DNA of 38,779 nt from JAUXFK01 sp034189035 (GCA_034189035.1 JAXHVA010000042.1:1-38779); one strand, 5' to 3'; counted from the stretch's first letter, positions 24,328-33,302 are shown. A program made the numbers and translations. Notes: generated by a model not told the origin, from the letters alone.

Positions 24328-26562
24328 ATGGACAAGAAAATCGGTGTTTATATATGTAGTGGTTGTGAGATAGGGGAATCCCTTGATATGGATGCTCTGG
24401 CCAATGTAGCTACTTCTGAATATAAGGTGCCAATATGCAAGAATCACCCTATGCTGTGTGGTAAAGAAGGATCCTCCATCATAAGTAGCGATATTGAAAA
24501 AGAAGAGGTGAATACTGTTGTTATCGCTGCATGTTCTCCGAGGGAAAAGACGGAAGTCTTTACCTACGATCCTACTGCGATTTCAATGGAGAGGGTAAAT
24601 CTAAGAGAACATGTTGTCTGGTGCCATCCTCCGAATGATGAAGACACACAGATGCTGGCAGAAGACTATATGAGGATGGGGATTGTAAAGGCAAAGAAGA
24701 TGGAACCCCTTGAGCCTTTCAGCGAAGAGATAGATAAGACCATCATGGTAGTAGGAGGTGGAATTACAGGAATAACATCGGCACTTGAGGCGGCAAAGGC
24801 AGGATCCGATGTTATTCTCGTTGAAAAAAAACCTGAACTCGGTGGATGGATGGCAAAGCTCTGGAAGCAGTTTCCAAAGAGCCCGCCTTATCTGGATCTT
24901 CAGGATACAGGTATAGATTCAATGATTAAAGAGGTGAAGTCAAATACAAAGATTAAGGTATATACAGGCGCTAAGATAGAAAAGACTCAAGGAGGCCCTG
25001 GTTTATTTGACGTTACTATAAGCCAAAATGCGACGTCTGAAACGGTTAGGGTAGGAGCGATTGTTGAGGCCACAGGTTGGGAGCCTTATGATGCCACAAA
25101 ACTGGAATACCTCGGTTACGGTAAGTATCCAAATATTATAACAAATTTGTCGGTTGAGGAGATGGCCTCAACCGGTAAATTTACGAAACCATCAGACGGA
25201 AAAGAGGCAAAGAGTATTGCGTTTATTCAATGCGCCGGATCGAGGGACAGCGAGCATTTGCCGTATTGTTCATCATATTGTTGTCTTACCTCACTCAAAC
25301 AGGCAAGATATATAAGAGAACTGAGCAAAGATGTAAAAGTTTATATACTGTATAAAGATATAAGAACCCTGGCTCAAAATGAGATCTTTTATAAGAAGAT
25401 ACAGGAAGACGAGGGTGTCTTTTTAACAAAAGGTGAAGTTGTCGGTGTTACAGAGGATACTGAAAAGAACTTGGTCATAAATGTAGATAACACTCTAATT
25501 GGAGAAAATATTCAGATAAAAGTCGACATGGTTGTGCTCGCAACAGGGATGGTACCGTCTGCTGGGCTTGAGATGAAAGAGATAGTCTCAGAAGAAACAG
25601 AGGCACCCCCTGATGAGAAAAAGGATGAAGAAGTGGCGTCGACGGACATTATCATACCATCAGATATCCTTAATCTGGATTACAGACAAGGACCCGAGCT
25701 TCCCAGCTTGATGTATGGCTTTCCAGACTCTCATTATATATGTTTCCCATATGAGAGCAGGAGAACAGGGATATATGTTGCAGGATGCGGAAGACAGCCC
25801 ATGGATAGCGGTGCCTGTATTGATGATGCAGCGGGTGCAGCACTTAAAGCGATACAATGTGTTGAACTCACATCCCAAGGGAAGGCGGTACATCCACGCG
25901 CAGGTGATATGAGTTATCCTGATCTGTATATGTCCAGATGTACTCAATGCAAGAGATGTACAGAAGAATGTCCATTTGGGATGTACAATGAAGACGAAAA
26001 GGGCAATCCTTTGCCCAACCCGACCAGATGCAGAAGATGCGGTATCTGCATGGGGTCATGTCCTGAGAGGATCATATCCTTCAAAGACTATTCAGTTGAT
26101 ATCATAGGTTCTATGCTGAAAGCTGTTGAGGTACCAGAAGAGGATGAAGAAAAGCCAAGGGTAATTGCATTCCTATGTGAGAACGATGCTTATCCTTCTT
26201 TGGATATTGTGGGGAGAAAACGCCTTTCTTATAATCCGTATGTAAGGGTAATCCCTCTGAGATGCCTGGGTAATGTTAACCTGGTTTGGATTGCCGATGC
26301 ACTTTCAAAAGGTATTGATGGTGTGATCCTTATCGGATGCAAATATGGAGATGACTATCAGTGTCATTTTATTAAGGGAAGTGAACTGGCTAACTACAGG
26401 ATGGGGAAGATCAAAGAGACTTTGGACAGGCTTCGTCTTGAATCTGAAAGAATACGAATACTCGAGCTATCCATTGATGAATATGATAAGCTGCCGGGTA
26501 TATTCGATGATTTTCTGGAGAAGATCGATGAGGTCGGCCCAAATCCCTATAAAGAATTTTAA
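24328..26562 (+). CDS. qmoB: QmoB, HdrA/MvhD-like flavoprotein
   Basis: This 744-residue subunit joins an HdrA-like FAD domain (GGGITG at about 142, then FIQCAGSRD and YCSSYCC), two ferredoxin motifs (Cys538-541-544-548 and Cys568-571-574-578) and a C-terminal MvhD-like domain (FLCENDAYPSLD, IPLRCLGNV, GCKYGDDYQCHF). This domain set is that of QmoB. An N-terminal segment with CSGCEIGES is also conserved. It is co-transcribed with qmoA (3-base gap); qmoC follows after 104 bases. The family takes part in electron confurcation or direct transfer to AprB. Confidence 0.95.
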   Translation: MDKKIGVYICSGCEIGESLDMDALANVATSEYKVPICKNHPMLCGKEGSSIISSDIEKEEVNTVVIAACSPREKTEVFTYDPTAISMERVNLREHVVWCHPPNDEDTQMLAEDYMRMGIVKAKKMEPLEPFSEEIDKTIMVVGGGITGITSALEAAKAGSDVILVEKKPELGGWMAKLWKQFPKSPPYLDLQDTGIDSMIKEVKSNTKIKVYTGAKIEKTQGGPGLFDVTISQNATSETVRVGAIVEATGWEPYDATKLEYLGYGKYPNIITNLSVEEMASTGKFTKPSDGKEAKSIAFIQCAGSRDSEHLPYCSSYCCLTSLKQARYIRELSKDVKVYILYKDIRTLAQNEIFYKKIQEDEGVFLTKGEVVGVTEDTEKNLVINVDNTLIGENIQIKVDMVVLATGMVPSAGLEMKEIVSEETEAPPDEKKDEEVASTDIIIPSDILNLDYRQGPELPSLMYGFPDSHYICFPYESRRTGIYVAGCGRQPMDSGACIDDAAGAALKAIQCVELTSQGKAVHPRAGDMSYPDLYMSRCTQCKRCTEECPFGMYNEDEKGNPLPNPTRCRRCGICMGSCPERIISFKDYSVDIIGSMLKAVEVPEEDEEKPRVIAFLCENDAYPSLDIVGRKRLSYNPYVRVIPLRCLGNVNLVWIADALSKGIDGVILIGCKYGDDYQCHFIKGSELANYRMGKIKETLDRLRLESERIRILELSIDEYDKLPGIFDDFLEKIDEVGPNPYKEF

Positions 26563-26666
26563 TTATTTATAAATCTTAACATAAACTGATATCTCAATCT
26601 ATGGATTAAGCGCCAATGAGAGCATTGTGTTTTTAATAGATTGAAGAATTTTGGAGGGGTTATAAA

Positions 26667-27803
26667 ATGGCGGATAGACAGCTAATAGAACCTGATCTGA
26701 ATTTTGTCAAAAAAGTAATTGGTCTTGGAGGGGAGACCCTGAAAAAGTGTTTCCAGTGTGCCACGTGCTCTGTGGTATGCAATCTATCCCCTGACAATAA
26801 GCCTTTTCCGAGGAAGGAGATGATATGGGCACAGTGGGGTTTAAAAGATAAACTTTTAAAAGATCCTGACATATGGCTATGTCATCAATGCAATGACTGT
26901 TCCGTTTATTGTCCAAGGGGTGCGAAACCTGGAGATGTTTTAGCTGCGATTAGAAATTACAGTTTTATGTATTTTTCTTTTCCGAGTTTTATGGGTAAAT
27001 TACTGAGTGAGGGAAAGTATCTGCCCCTTCTTCTGGGATTTCCCATAATTTTACTCCTTTTTCTTCTAGGGGTTACTGGCCATCTCAATATACCTGAGGG
27101 GGAGATTATCTTTGAAAAATTTATTCCCCATTATATTGTTGACCCTGTCTTTATCTTGGTTTCCATATTTGTTGCCATATCTTTATCGATTGGAGTGATT
27201 AAGTTTTGGAAAGGTATGAGCGATGGTGTACACCCCAATGGTTCAAAAAGCCTTTCCATCGGAGACCTTGTGCAGTCTCATGTGATTCCAACCGTTATAG
27301 ATATCATTAAACATTCAAAATTCATGGATTGTGATAAAAACAGATTCCGATACATCGCCCATTTACTCATATTTTATAGTTTTGTAGCATTGGCTGTAGT
27401 TACAGGAGTAGTGTTTTTCGGTATATATTTCCTTGGTATGGAGCATATGCTCCCTCTTTCCCAATGGAATCCGATAAAACTATTGGCAAATTTGGGGGCC
27501 ATTGCTCTCATTATTGGTTGCACAATGGTGATTTCCAATAGACTTAAGGAAGATGAAACCGAAAGTAAAAGTACATATCTAGATTGGGCCTTCATTATAA
27601 TTGTCTATTTGGTAGCGATATCTGGATTGCTTACTGAAATAACGAGATTGGCAGATATAGCAGTCTTGGCATATTCACTTTATTTCATTCATCTTGTTTT
27701 AGTTTTTTATCTGATCGCCTACCTGCCTTTTTCTAAGTTTGCCCATATGATCTATCGAACAGTTGCACTCGTCTATGCCAGTTATTCCGGACGGGAGAAG
27801 TGA
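26667..27803 (+). CDS. qmoC: QmoC, HdrC/HdrE fusion membrane subunit
   Basis: QmoC anchors the Qmo complex and meets the quinone pool. The 378-residue protein fuses an HdrC-like part with two [4Fe-4S] motifs (CFQCATCSVVC at 28-38, CHQCNDCSVYC at 72-82) to a membrane cytochrome-b-like part with about six helices from residue 108 onward. The fusion is diagnostic for QmoC. A GGAGGGG site precedes the ATG. The 104-base gap after qmoB shows no terminator. No qmoD-like gene follows; sat comes next. Confidence 0.95.
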   Translation: MADRQLIEPDLNFVKKVIGLGGETLKKCFQCATCSVVCNLSPDNKPFPRKEMIWAQWGLKDKLLKDPDIWLCHQCNDCSVYCPRGAKPGDVLAAIRNYSFMYFSFPSFMGKLLSEGKYLPLLLGFPIILLLFLLGVTGHLNIPEGEIIFEKFIPHYIVDPVFILVSIFVAISLSIGVIKFWKGMSDGVHPNGSKSLSIGDLVQSHVIPTVIDIIKHSKFMDCDKNRFRYIAHLLIFYSFVALAVVTGVVFFGIYFLGMEHMLPLSQWNPIKLLANLGAIALIIGCTMVISNRLKEDETESKSTYLDWAFIIIVYLVAISGLLTEITRLADIAVLAYSLYFIHLVLVFYLIAYLPFSKFAHMIYRTVALVYASYSGREK

Positions 27804-27918
27804 GTCGTATTAATTTTATAAAAGGAATGAGAGAATAAATAGAAATTTAAATGGCGGGTTTTTTGGAAAGTAAATTTTAAAAAGATGCGAATAAGAACAT
27901 ATAAAAAGGAGGAATATA

Positions 27919-29100
27919 ATGATAAAACCACATGGCTCAGACACACTCAACCCGTTGTACATAGCAGATGACGCCAAGCGAGCACAACTCGCTAAGGAAG
28001 CAGAAGATCTTCCTTCGATAGTTGTATGCTCACAAGCAGCCGCAAATGCAGTAATGCTTGCATCCGCTTATTTTAATCCTCTCAAGGGATACATGGGCCT
28101 CACAGAAGCGATCAAGGTAGCGGAGAAGATGGAGAAAAACGATGGTCTCTTTTGGCCTGTCCCGATCGTGAATGTTGTACAGGATGCGGGTTCTATTAAA
28201 GGTGAAAAGCGTATTGCGCTACGAGATCCAAATATTGATGGCAATCCTGTACTTGCAATTCAGGATGTCGAGGCAATCGAGGAGGCTACAGCGGACCAGA
28301 TGAAGCAGATTGCCGAGAAAGTATACGGTACCCTAGATGAGAAACACCCTGGTGTTGCTGCATGGATGAGTGCAGGCAAGACATTTATCTCAGGTCCAAT
28401 TCAGGTGCTTAATTACTCTTACTTTATAAAAGACTTCCCTGAGACTTTCCGTACTGCTATTGAGATACGTGAAATGATTCAGAAGAACGGATGGAACAAG
28501 GTAGTAGCATTTCAGACCCGAAATCCCATGCATAGGGCTCATGAAGAGCTGGTAAAGATGGCAATGAAAGCGGAAAATGCAGATGGTGCAGTGATACATA
28601 TGCTGCTTGGCAAACTGAAAAAGGGAGACATCCCTGCGGATGTACGTGATGCGGCCATTCGGAAGATGGTGGACCTCTACTTTGAGCCCAATACAGCTGA
28701 GATAACAGGTTACGGCTATGATATGCTCTATGCAGGCCCACGTGAGGCTCTACTGCATGCCATATTCCGTCAAAACATGGGTGCTACCACCTTAATCACC
28801 GGTCGTGATCATGCAGGTGTCGGCGACTACTACGGTCCATTTGATGCCCAGACTATTTTTGATGAAATTCCGAAGAATGCACTCAAGATCAATATTTATC
28901 GCGGTGATCACACCGTTTGGTGCCATAAATGTGAAGATATTGTCATGATTCGAGATTGTCCGCATTCCAAAGAGGATTACTTGATGCTGTCAGGAACCAA
29001 GGTCCGTGAGATGCTTTCTAAAGGAGAAGCTCCGCCGCCAGAATTTTCTCGCCCAGAAGTGGCAAAAATATTAATGAGCTACTACCAGAGCCAGGTATAA
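27919..29100 (+). CDS. sat: Sulfate adenylyltransferase (ATP sulfurylase)
   Basis: Sat activates sulfate with ATP to give APS and pyrophosphate, the first step of sulfate reduction. The 393-residue length fits the homo-oligomeric bacterial/archaeal type. The active-site motif is QTRNPMHRAHEE (His205 and His208), and the second signature GRDHAG is at 295-300. No APS-kinase domain is fused. A perfect AAAAGGAGG site lies ahead of the ATG. It is the last gene of the sulfate-respiration run and ends at a strong terminator. No pyrophosphatase gene is in the window. Confidence 0.97.
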   Translation: MIKPHGSDTLNPLYIADDAKRAQLAKEAEDLPSIVVCSQAAANAVMLASAYFNPLKGYMGLTEAIKVAEKMEKNDGLFWPVPIVNVVQDAGSIKGEKRIALRDPNIDGNPVLAIQDVEAIEEATADQMKQIAEKVYGTLDEKHPGVAAWMSAGKTFISGPIQVLNYSYFIKDFPETFRTAIEIREMIQKNGWNKVVAFQTRNPMHRAHEELVKMAMKAENADGAVIHMLLGKLKKGDIPADVRDAAIRKMVDLYFEPNTAEITGYGYDMLYAGPREALLHAIFRQNMGATTLITGRDHAGVGDYYGPFDAQTIFDEIPKNALKINIYRGDHTVWCHKCEDIVMIRDCPHSKEDYLMLSGTKVREMLSKGEAPPPEFSRPEVAKILMSYYQSQV

Positions 29101-29133
29101 AAGGGATAATTTATCATTGACGTAAAGAAGTAT

Positions 29134-29176
29134 AACGCCTGAAGTGTTCTAAATAAAAACTCTTCAGGCGTTTTTT
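29134..29176 (+). terminator. Rho-independent terminator after sat
   Basis: AACGCCTGAAG (29134-29144) pairs perfectly with CTTCAGGCGTT (29162-29172) across a 17-base loop, and a run of six T begins within the right arm. This closes the sulfate-reduction gene run. Confidence 0.88.
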
Positions 29177-29214
29177 CATCTCAATAGTTTTCTTTCATTA
29201 ATCGTAAAAGGCTA

Positions 29215-29244
29215 TTGACTTCTCTTTGCAAAAAAATAGATAAT
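29215..29244 (+). promoter_or_regulatory. Candidate sigma70 promoter for the PAS-type activator gene
   Basis: TTGACT (29215-29220) and GATAAT (29239-29244) are 18 bases apart, downstream of the sat terminator and about 110 bases before the next start codon. Confidence 0.5.
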
Positions 29245-29352
29245 TAATGGTAATTGCGCTTTATGAAAAAGGAGACATTAAAGACTATTTTTTACCTTGA
29301 ATGCTAAAAGGAAAAGTCTCGTATTATTCCAATTGTGAAGAAGAAGTAAAAG

Positions 29353-30690
29353 ATGAAAAAGAGTAAAAGCACCTCATTTTTCAATATTATATTGGACAGT
29401 ATAGCAGACGGGGTATTTACGATTAATAACAAGGAAGAGATAACCTCTTTCAACCGGGCAGCAGAACACATAACCGGTTTTGACAGATATGAAGCAATAG
29501 GGCAGAATTGCTTTAATATCTTCAGGGCAAATATATGTCAAGCAAAATGTGCTCTAAGACAAACGATTAAGACTGGAAAGCCGATTATCAATAAACATAT
29601 CAATATCCTCACCAAAGAGGGTAAAGAAGTGCCTGTCAGTATAAGTACTTCTCTACTTAGAAATGAGAAGGGAAAAGTAATTGGTGCTGTAGAAACATTT
29701 AGAGATCTCTCTGTGGTAGAGGAACTAAAGAAGGAGATATTGAGGCAGTACTCCTTAGGGGATATCATTGGGAAGAATTATCAAATCCAAGATATCTTTC
29801 ATATCATGCCAGATATTGCTGAAAGCGATTCCACTGTTCTGATTCAAGGCCCAAGTGGATCAGGCAAGGAACTTTTTGCCAGGGCTATACATAATCTAAG
29901 CCATAGAAAAGACAATCCTTATATTAAAGTAAATTGCGGAGCCCTTCCGGATACCCTTTTAGAATCAGAGCTTTTCGGCTATATGAAAGGGGCATTTACT
30001 GATGCAAAGAGGGACAAACCAGGCCGATTTTCATTGGCACAAAGAGGGACAATATTTTTAGATGAAATCGGAGATATGTCCCAAGCTTTGCAAATAAAGT
30101 TACTCAGATTCTTACAGGAGAAAGAGTATGAACCTCTCGGAGGGATTGTCACGATAAAGGCGGATGTAAGGACAATAGCTGCTACGAACAAAAACCTTTC
30201 TGATCTTGTAAAAAACGGGAGTTTCAGAGAGGATTTGTTTTACAGACTGAATATAGTAAATATAGAGTTGCCACCTCTTTCAAAGAGGAGAGAGGATATC
30301 CCCCTTCTTATAGAAAATATTATAGGTAGATTCAATTTAAAGAAGGGGAAAGATATTATTGGGGTCTCAGATTCAGTTATGGAATTCCTGATGAATTATG
30401 ATTTCCCTGGCAATGTCAGAGAACTGGAAAATATTATCGAACACGCTTTTGTTCTTTGTAAGGACACGATTATCAGAAAAAAGCATCTCCCAAAAGAACT
30501 TACTCGTGACATTCAGGATAAAGATTTGGCTTATAGTCAGAAATTGCCTTATCCTTTAAAGAATGCTGAGGCCGAACTGATACATAAAACCCTGGAAAAG
30601 AACCGAGGAAATAGGATAGAAACTGCCAAGGAATTGAATATCAACCGATCTACACTCTGGAGAAAGATCAAAAAGTATAAACTTCTGTAA
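29353..30690 (+). CDS. PAS-domain sigma54 activator, likely regulator of the ORP-like operon
   Basis: This 445-residue protein has an N-terminal PAS domain (about 8-120), a sigma54 AAA+ domain (Walker A GPSGSGKE at about 166-173, Walker B IFLDEIGD at about 234-241) and a C-terminal Fis-type HTH (ETAKELNINRSTLW). It has no receiver domain. The PAS region carries Cys53, Cys62 and Cys66 (CFNIFRANICQAKC), a possible metal or redox sensor. The sigma54-contact loop reads GAFTDA instead of GAFTGA, a variant also seen in other members. By position and domain order it matches the Desulfovibrio vulgaris activator DVU2106, which controls the ORP operons with sigma54. Its target is very likely the sigma54 promoter at 30866. 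Confidence 0.9.
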   Translation: MKKSKSTSFFNIILDSIADGVFTINNKEEITSFNRAAEHITGFDRYEAIGQNCFNIFRANICQAKCALRQTIKTGKPIINKHINILTKEGKEVPVSISTSLLRNEKGKVIGAVETFRDLSVVEELKKEILRQYSLGDIIGKNYQIQDIFHIMPDIAESDSTVLIQGPSGSGKELFARAIHNLSHRKDNPYIKVNCGALPDTLLESELFGYMKGAFTDAKRDKPGRFSLAQRGTIFLDEIGDMSQALQIKLLRFLQEKEYEPLGGIVTIKADVRTIAATNKNLSDLVKNGSFREDLFYRLNIVNIELPPLSKRREDIPLLIENIIGRFNLKKGKDIIGVSDSVMEFLMNYDFPGNVRELENIIEHAFVLCKDTIIRKKHLPKELTRDIQDKDLAYSQKLPYPLKNAEAELIHKTLEKNRGNRIETAKELNINRSTLWRKIKKYKLL

Positions 30691-30723
30691 TCCGTCTAAA
30701 TGGCTAAAATAGATTTGAATAGT

Positions 30724-30759
30724 GTTGCGATTAAGAAACTGTTGCATGCAGCGCGTTGC
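30724..30759 (+). promoter_or_regulatory. Triple GTTGC repeat, candidate activator binding site
   Basis: GTTGC occurs at 30724, 30741 and 30755, the last two inside GTTGCATGCA and CGTTGCAATAATGCAT, with TGCA palindromes. A fourth copy, GTTGCAAC, overlaps the promoter at 30876. The group ends 107 bases ahead of the sigma54 element, as expected of an enhancer for the preceding activator. Confidence 0.45.
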
Positions 30760-30865
30760 AATAATGCATCAATATAACACTTTCCCCTCCTGACTTTTAC
30801 CCATCAGATGCCCATAACTCTTTTAAAATACTAATGATTTAAAAAATAAGAAGAAAACCTATCTC

Positions 30866-30881
30866 TGGCATGTTAGTTGCA
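30866..30881 (+). promoter_or_regulatory. Near-consensus sigma54 promoter of the ORP-like operon
   Basis: TGGCATGTTAGTTGCA differs from the TGGCAC-N5-TTGCA pattern at a single -24 base, with the exact spacing. Transcription should start near 30892, leaving a leader of about 15 bases that contains the AGGAGG ribosome-binding site. This also rules out the in-frame TTG at 30877 as the start of the next gene. Confidence 0.85.
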
Positions 30882-30906
30882 ACATACGTTATCCAGGAGG
30901 TTAAAA

Positions 30907-31305
30907 ATGAAGATCGCCATTCCCCTTTTTGGTTCATGGGTCTCACCTCGTTTTGGTTATTCCTCGGAAGTTTGGGTTTTAAATGTGAAAGATAGTGAGG
31001 TGGTTTCGCAAAAGACAGTATCTATGGTTGGCATGCCTCTTCCTTTTTGGTTGAGTCAATTTGCGTATTTAGGGATTGACGTATTAATCTGTGGAGGAAT
31101 AGATCAAGCAAGTCATCGAAAGCTTGAATATCTTGGAATATCGGTTATGCCAGAGATTGCAGGAGATGCCATTGAGGTATTGGAACTTTTTCTTGCTGGA
31201 AAATTAGAGCCCGGCTTCAGGAAATGTAAAAGAAAGAGCAGAGGCTTTAAAGGAAAAAAAGGGAGATATATTGAGCAACATTGGACAGTGGATGACAAAA
31301 AGTAA
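30907..31305 (+). CDS. NifX/NifB-type cofactor-binding domain protein (ORP-cluster)
   Basis: This 132-residue protein contains the dinitrogenase iron-molybdenum cofactor-binding fold (MKIAIPLFGSWVSPRFGYS start, GIDVLICGGID in the middle), then a basic Lys/Arg-rich tail with one cysteine. Members of this family in the ORP cluster bind or carry metal-sulfur clusters. The ATG at 30907 is chosen because it has an AGGAGG site and follows the mapped sigma54 element; a TTG 10 codons upstream lies inside the promoter. It is the first gene of the operon. The PRFG segment matches the SPRFG-type loop of the family. The bound cofactor is unknown. Confidence 0.85.
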   Translation: MKIAIPLFGSWVSPRFGYSSEVWVLNVKDSEVVSQKTVSMVGMPLPFWLSQFAYLGIDVLICGGIDQASHRKLEYLGISVMPEIAGDAIEVLELFLAGKLEPGFRKCKRKSRGFKGKKGRYIEQHWTVDDKK

Positions 31306-31320
31306 AGAAGAGGAGGAAAG

Positions 31321-32274
31321 ATGAGTCAAGATAAGTGTGTTAATGATTCCACTTGTGATACATGTAATCAGAAAAATGGATGTTCTCAGGAGGAGAAGGA
31401 AGAGCATTCAGAGAGGTTACTGAGGGAAACCCTATTAAAAATTGGACATAAATTTATGGTTATGAGTGGAAAGGGGGGTGTAGGTAAGACCACAGTAGCT
31501 GTTAACCTGGCAGCAACACTCGCAAAAGATGGATTTAAGGTTGGTCTACTCGATGCGGATATCCATGGTCCGAATGTTCCCAAGATGTTAGGACTGGAGA
31601 TGAAGAAGCTTGAAGGATCTGAAAAAAAGATAAAACCAGTCTCTTTTTCTCCAAATCTTAAGGTAATCAGTATGGCCCTTTTGCTCGATGATCCTGATAG
31701 GCCAATTGTTTGGCGGGGCCCCTTAAAACATGGAGCATTTAAGCAGTTTTTAAGTGAGGTGGACTGGGGTAATTTGGATTATCTTTTAGTTGATCTTCCC
31801 CCTGGGACAGGTGATGAACCTTTAAGTATTGCTCAACTTATTAATAATGTCGATGGCTCGATTATAGTTACGACTCCCCAGGATGTTGCATTACTTGACT
31901 CAAGAAAAGCTGTGAGATTCAGTCGATTGCTAAATATACCTATAGTAGGAATCATTGAGAATATGAGTGGGTTTTCCTGTTCACATTGCGGGAAATCCAT
32001 TGACTTATTCAAGATTGGGGGAGGAGAGAAGGCTGCCTTAGAGCTTAATGTACCGTTTCTTGCCAGAATAGTAATTGATCCGGATATTGTTCAAAACTCA
32101 GATAGAGGCTTACCATTCGTGGAAGTTCTCCCAGACTCTAAGGCAGCTAAATCCTTCCGAGAGATTGGAAAAAAATGTGAGGAGTTTGTAGATAAGATTG
32201 AGAATAAATCAGAACAAGTGAATGAAGGACATTTTGGCATATCAAAAGTAAAGGATATATTAGCAAGAAGATAA
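31321..32274 (+). CDS. Mrp/NBP35-family ATPase
   Basis: This 317-residue P-loop ATPase is of the Mrp type. Walker A (deviant) GKGGVGKT lies at about 50-57. The MinD-like DADIHGPNVP and VDLPPGTGDEPLS segments follow, and a C-terminal CSHC (Cys220, 223) lies in SGFSCSHCGKSIDLF. An N-terminal cysteine group (6, 12, 15, 21) is added. Such proteins load or transfer Fe-S clusters. In Desulfovibrio an Mrp protein (DVU2109) is part of the ORP complex, and the neighbours here make the same role likely. It is in one operon with the preceding gene (15-base gap) and has a GAGGAGG site. Confidence 0.92.
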   Translation: MSQDKCVNDSTCDTCNQKNGCSQEEKEEHSERLLRETLLKIGHKFMVMSGKGGVGKTTVAVNLAATLAKDGFKVGLLDADIHGPNVPKMLGLEMKKLEGSEKKIKPVSFSPNLKVISMALLLDDPDRPIVWRGPLKHGAFKQFLSEVDWGNLDYLLVDLPPGTGDEPLSIAQLINNVDGSIIVTTPQDVALLDSRKAVRFSRLLNIPIVGIIENMSGFSCSHCGKSIDLFKIGGGEKAALELNVPFLARIVIDPDIVQNSDRGLPFVEVLPDSKAAKSFREIGKKCEEFVDKIENKSEQVNEGHFGISKVKDILARR

Positions 32275-32295
32275 GATCAAAAGGAGGTGAGATGA

Positions 32296-32625
32296 GTGAA
32301 AGTGGCAGTTGCTACGGATGGAAACATGGTTTCCCAGCATTTCGGTCATTGCAGATCCTATACCATCGCCGTGGTAGAGGATTCAAGGGTCATAGGCAAA
32401 ACTTTAATAGATAGCCCAGGCCATGAACCCGGTTTTTTGCCGGTATTTTTAGCAGAGAAGGGAGTCGATTGCATCATAGCAGGTGGTATGGGACAGAGAG
32501 CTCAGGGGTTGTTTGAAGAAAAAGGAATTATTGTCGTAGTTGGGGCATTTGGCTTGGTGGATCAGGTGTTGGATAATTTTGTTAATGACCGCTTAGAGAC
32601 CAGAGAAAATATTTGTGATCACTGA
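32296..32625 (+). CDS. ORP-like NifX-family protein
   Basis: This 109-residue single-domain protein reads MKVAVATDGNMVSQHFGHC at the start and has CIIAGGMGQRAQ in the middle, the MTH1175-like form of the NifX/NifB fold. The size and position right after Mrp resemble the orange protein, which in Desulfovibrio holds a Mo-Cu-sulfide cluster, but sequence alone cannot tell whether this is the cluster-binding member. The start is a GTG with AAGGAGGTGA in front; an ATG at 32292 is out of frame. Confidence 0.85.
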   Translation: MKVAVATDGNMVSQHFGHCRSYTIAVVEDSRVIGKTLIDSPGHEPGFLPVFLAEKGVDCIIAGGMGQRAQGLFEEKGIIVVVGAFGLVDQVLDNFVNDRLETRENICDH

Positions 32626-32640
32626 AAGGAGGTGAAAAAT

Positions 32641-32895
32641 ATGCCGGGATTTGATGGAACAGGACCAAGGGGGCTTGGCCCAATGACTGGAGGTGGAAGG
32701 GGATTTTGCAATCCTCAATTCAGGGGAATGAGGTCCCCCTATATGGACTCCCCTCAGGCGATGCCTTATGGAGGAAACCCATATGGAGTCCCTCCATTTG
32801 CTCCGTATCAGGCCTTCCCATACAGGCCGTTTGGATATGGAAGAGGATTTAGCAGAGGATTCGGAATGGGCAGAGGCAGAGGTAGAGGATGGTAA
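32641..32895 (+). CDS. Small Gly/Pro/Arg-rich protein (DUF5320-like N terminus)
   Basis: This 84-residue low-complexity protein opens MPGFDGTGPRGLGPMTGGGR, the hallmark of a family found beside NifX-type and Mrp genes in anaerobes. The middle is Pro/Tyr-rich (PYGGNPYGVPPFAPY), and the end is a run of GRG repeats. One cysteine (GFCNP) is present. It is probably a flexible scaffold or binding partner in the ORP-like complex. A strong AAAGGAGGTGA site supports the ATG. Function is unproven. Confidence 0.8.
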   Translation: MPGFDGTGPRGLGPMTGGGRGFCNPQFRGMRSPYMDSPQAMPYGGNPYGVPPFAPYQAFPYRPFGYGRGFSRGFGMGRGRGRGW

Positions 32896-32922
32896 AAAAA
32901 CAGGACAAAGTGAGGAAACAAG

Positions 32923-33234
32923 ATGTATTATAGATTTCATCCGTATTTTGATTGGCTGCCTCCCGGGGGACCGTACGCATGGCCAACCTATCCGGTGTTT
33001 GGAGGTTGGCCTCCTCCCAATTTCTATTATAGTGGGATGGGACAATACTCTCCCTTTATGTCAGGAGGATTTGGGCCTGAGATGGCCTTCCCTCCCTGGG
33101 CAAGGATGTCACCATTTGGGTCCTCTAACACCTTTGAAGAGGAGGTAGGATTCTTGATAAATAGAGCTGAAATGTTAAGAGAAGAATTGAATCAGATTGA
33201 TAATCGTATAAGCGAGTTAGAGGAAGCGAATTAA
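32923..33234 (+). CDS. Pro/aromatic-rich protein with C-terminal coiled coil
   Basis: This 103-residue protein has an N-terminal two-thirds rich in Pro, Gly, Tyr and Trp (for example GGWPPPNFYYSGMG). The C-terminal third is a clean amphipathic helix (EEEVGFLINRAEMLREEL then NQIDNRISELEEA), which should form a coiled coil. There are no cysteines. The coiled-coil end resembles the C-terminal part of DUF5320-type proteins, so this and the previous gene may be a split version of one ancestral protein. Start support is only moderate (purine-rich GTGAGGAAACAAG). Confidence 0.7.
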   Translation: MYYRFHPYFDWLPPGGPYAWPTYPVFGGWPPPNFYYSGMGQYSPFMSGGFGPEMAFPPWARMSPFGSSNTFEEEVGFLINRAEMLREELNQIDNRISELEEAN

Positions 33235-33302
33235 TAAGCAAGTAGAATTTGGAAGGATTTACGGACGAACTTAACGGGTTTTTATTGAAAAGAGGGAATG
33301 CA

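Noticed and set aside
27855..27880. GG-rich motif before sat considered as a sigma54 promoter
   Set aside because: The GG-N10-GC spacing is not met.
30877..30906. TTG start for the first ORP-cluster gene
   Set aside because: It lies inside the sigma54 promoter, upstream of the expected transcription start.
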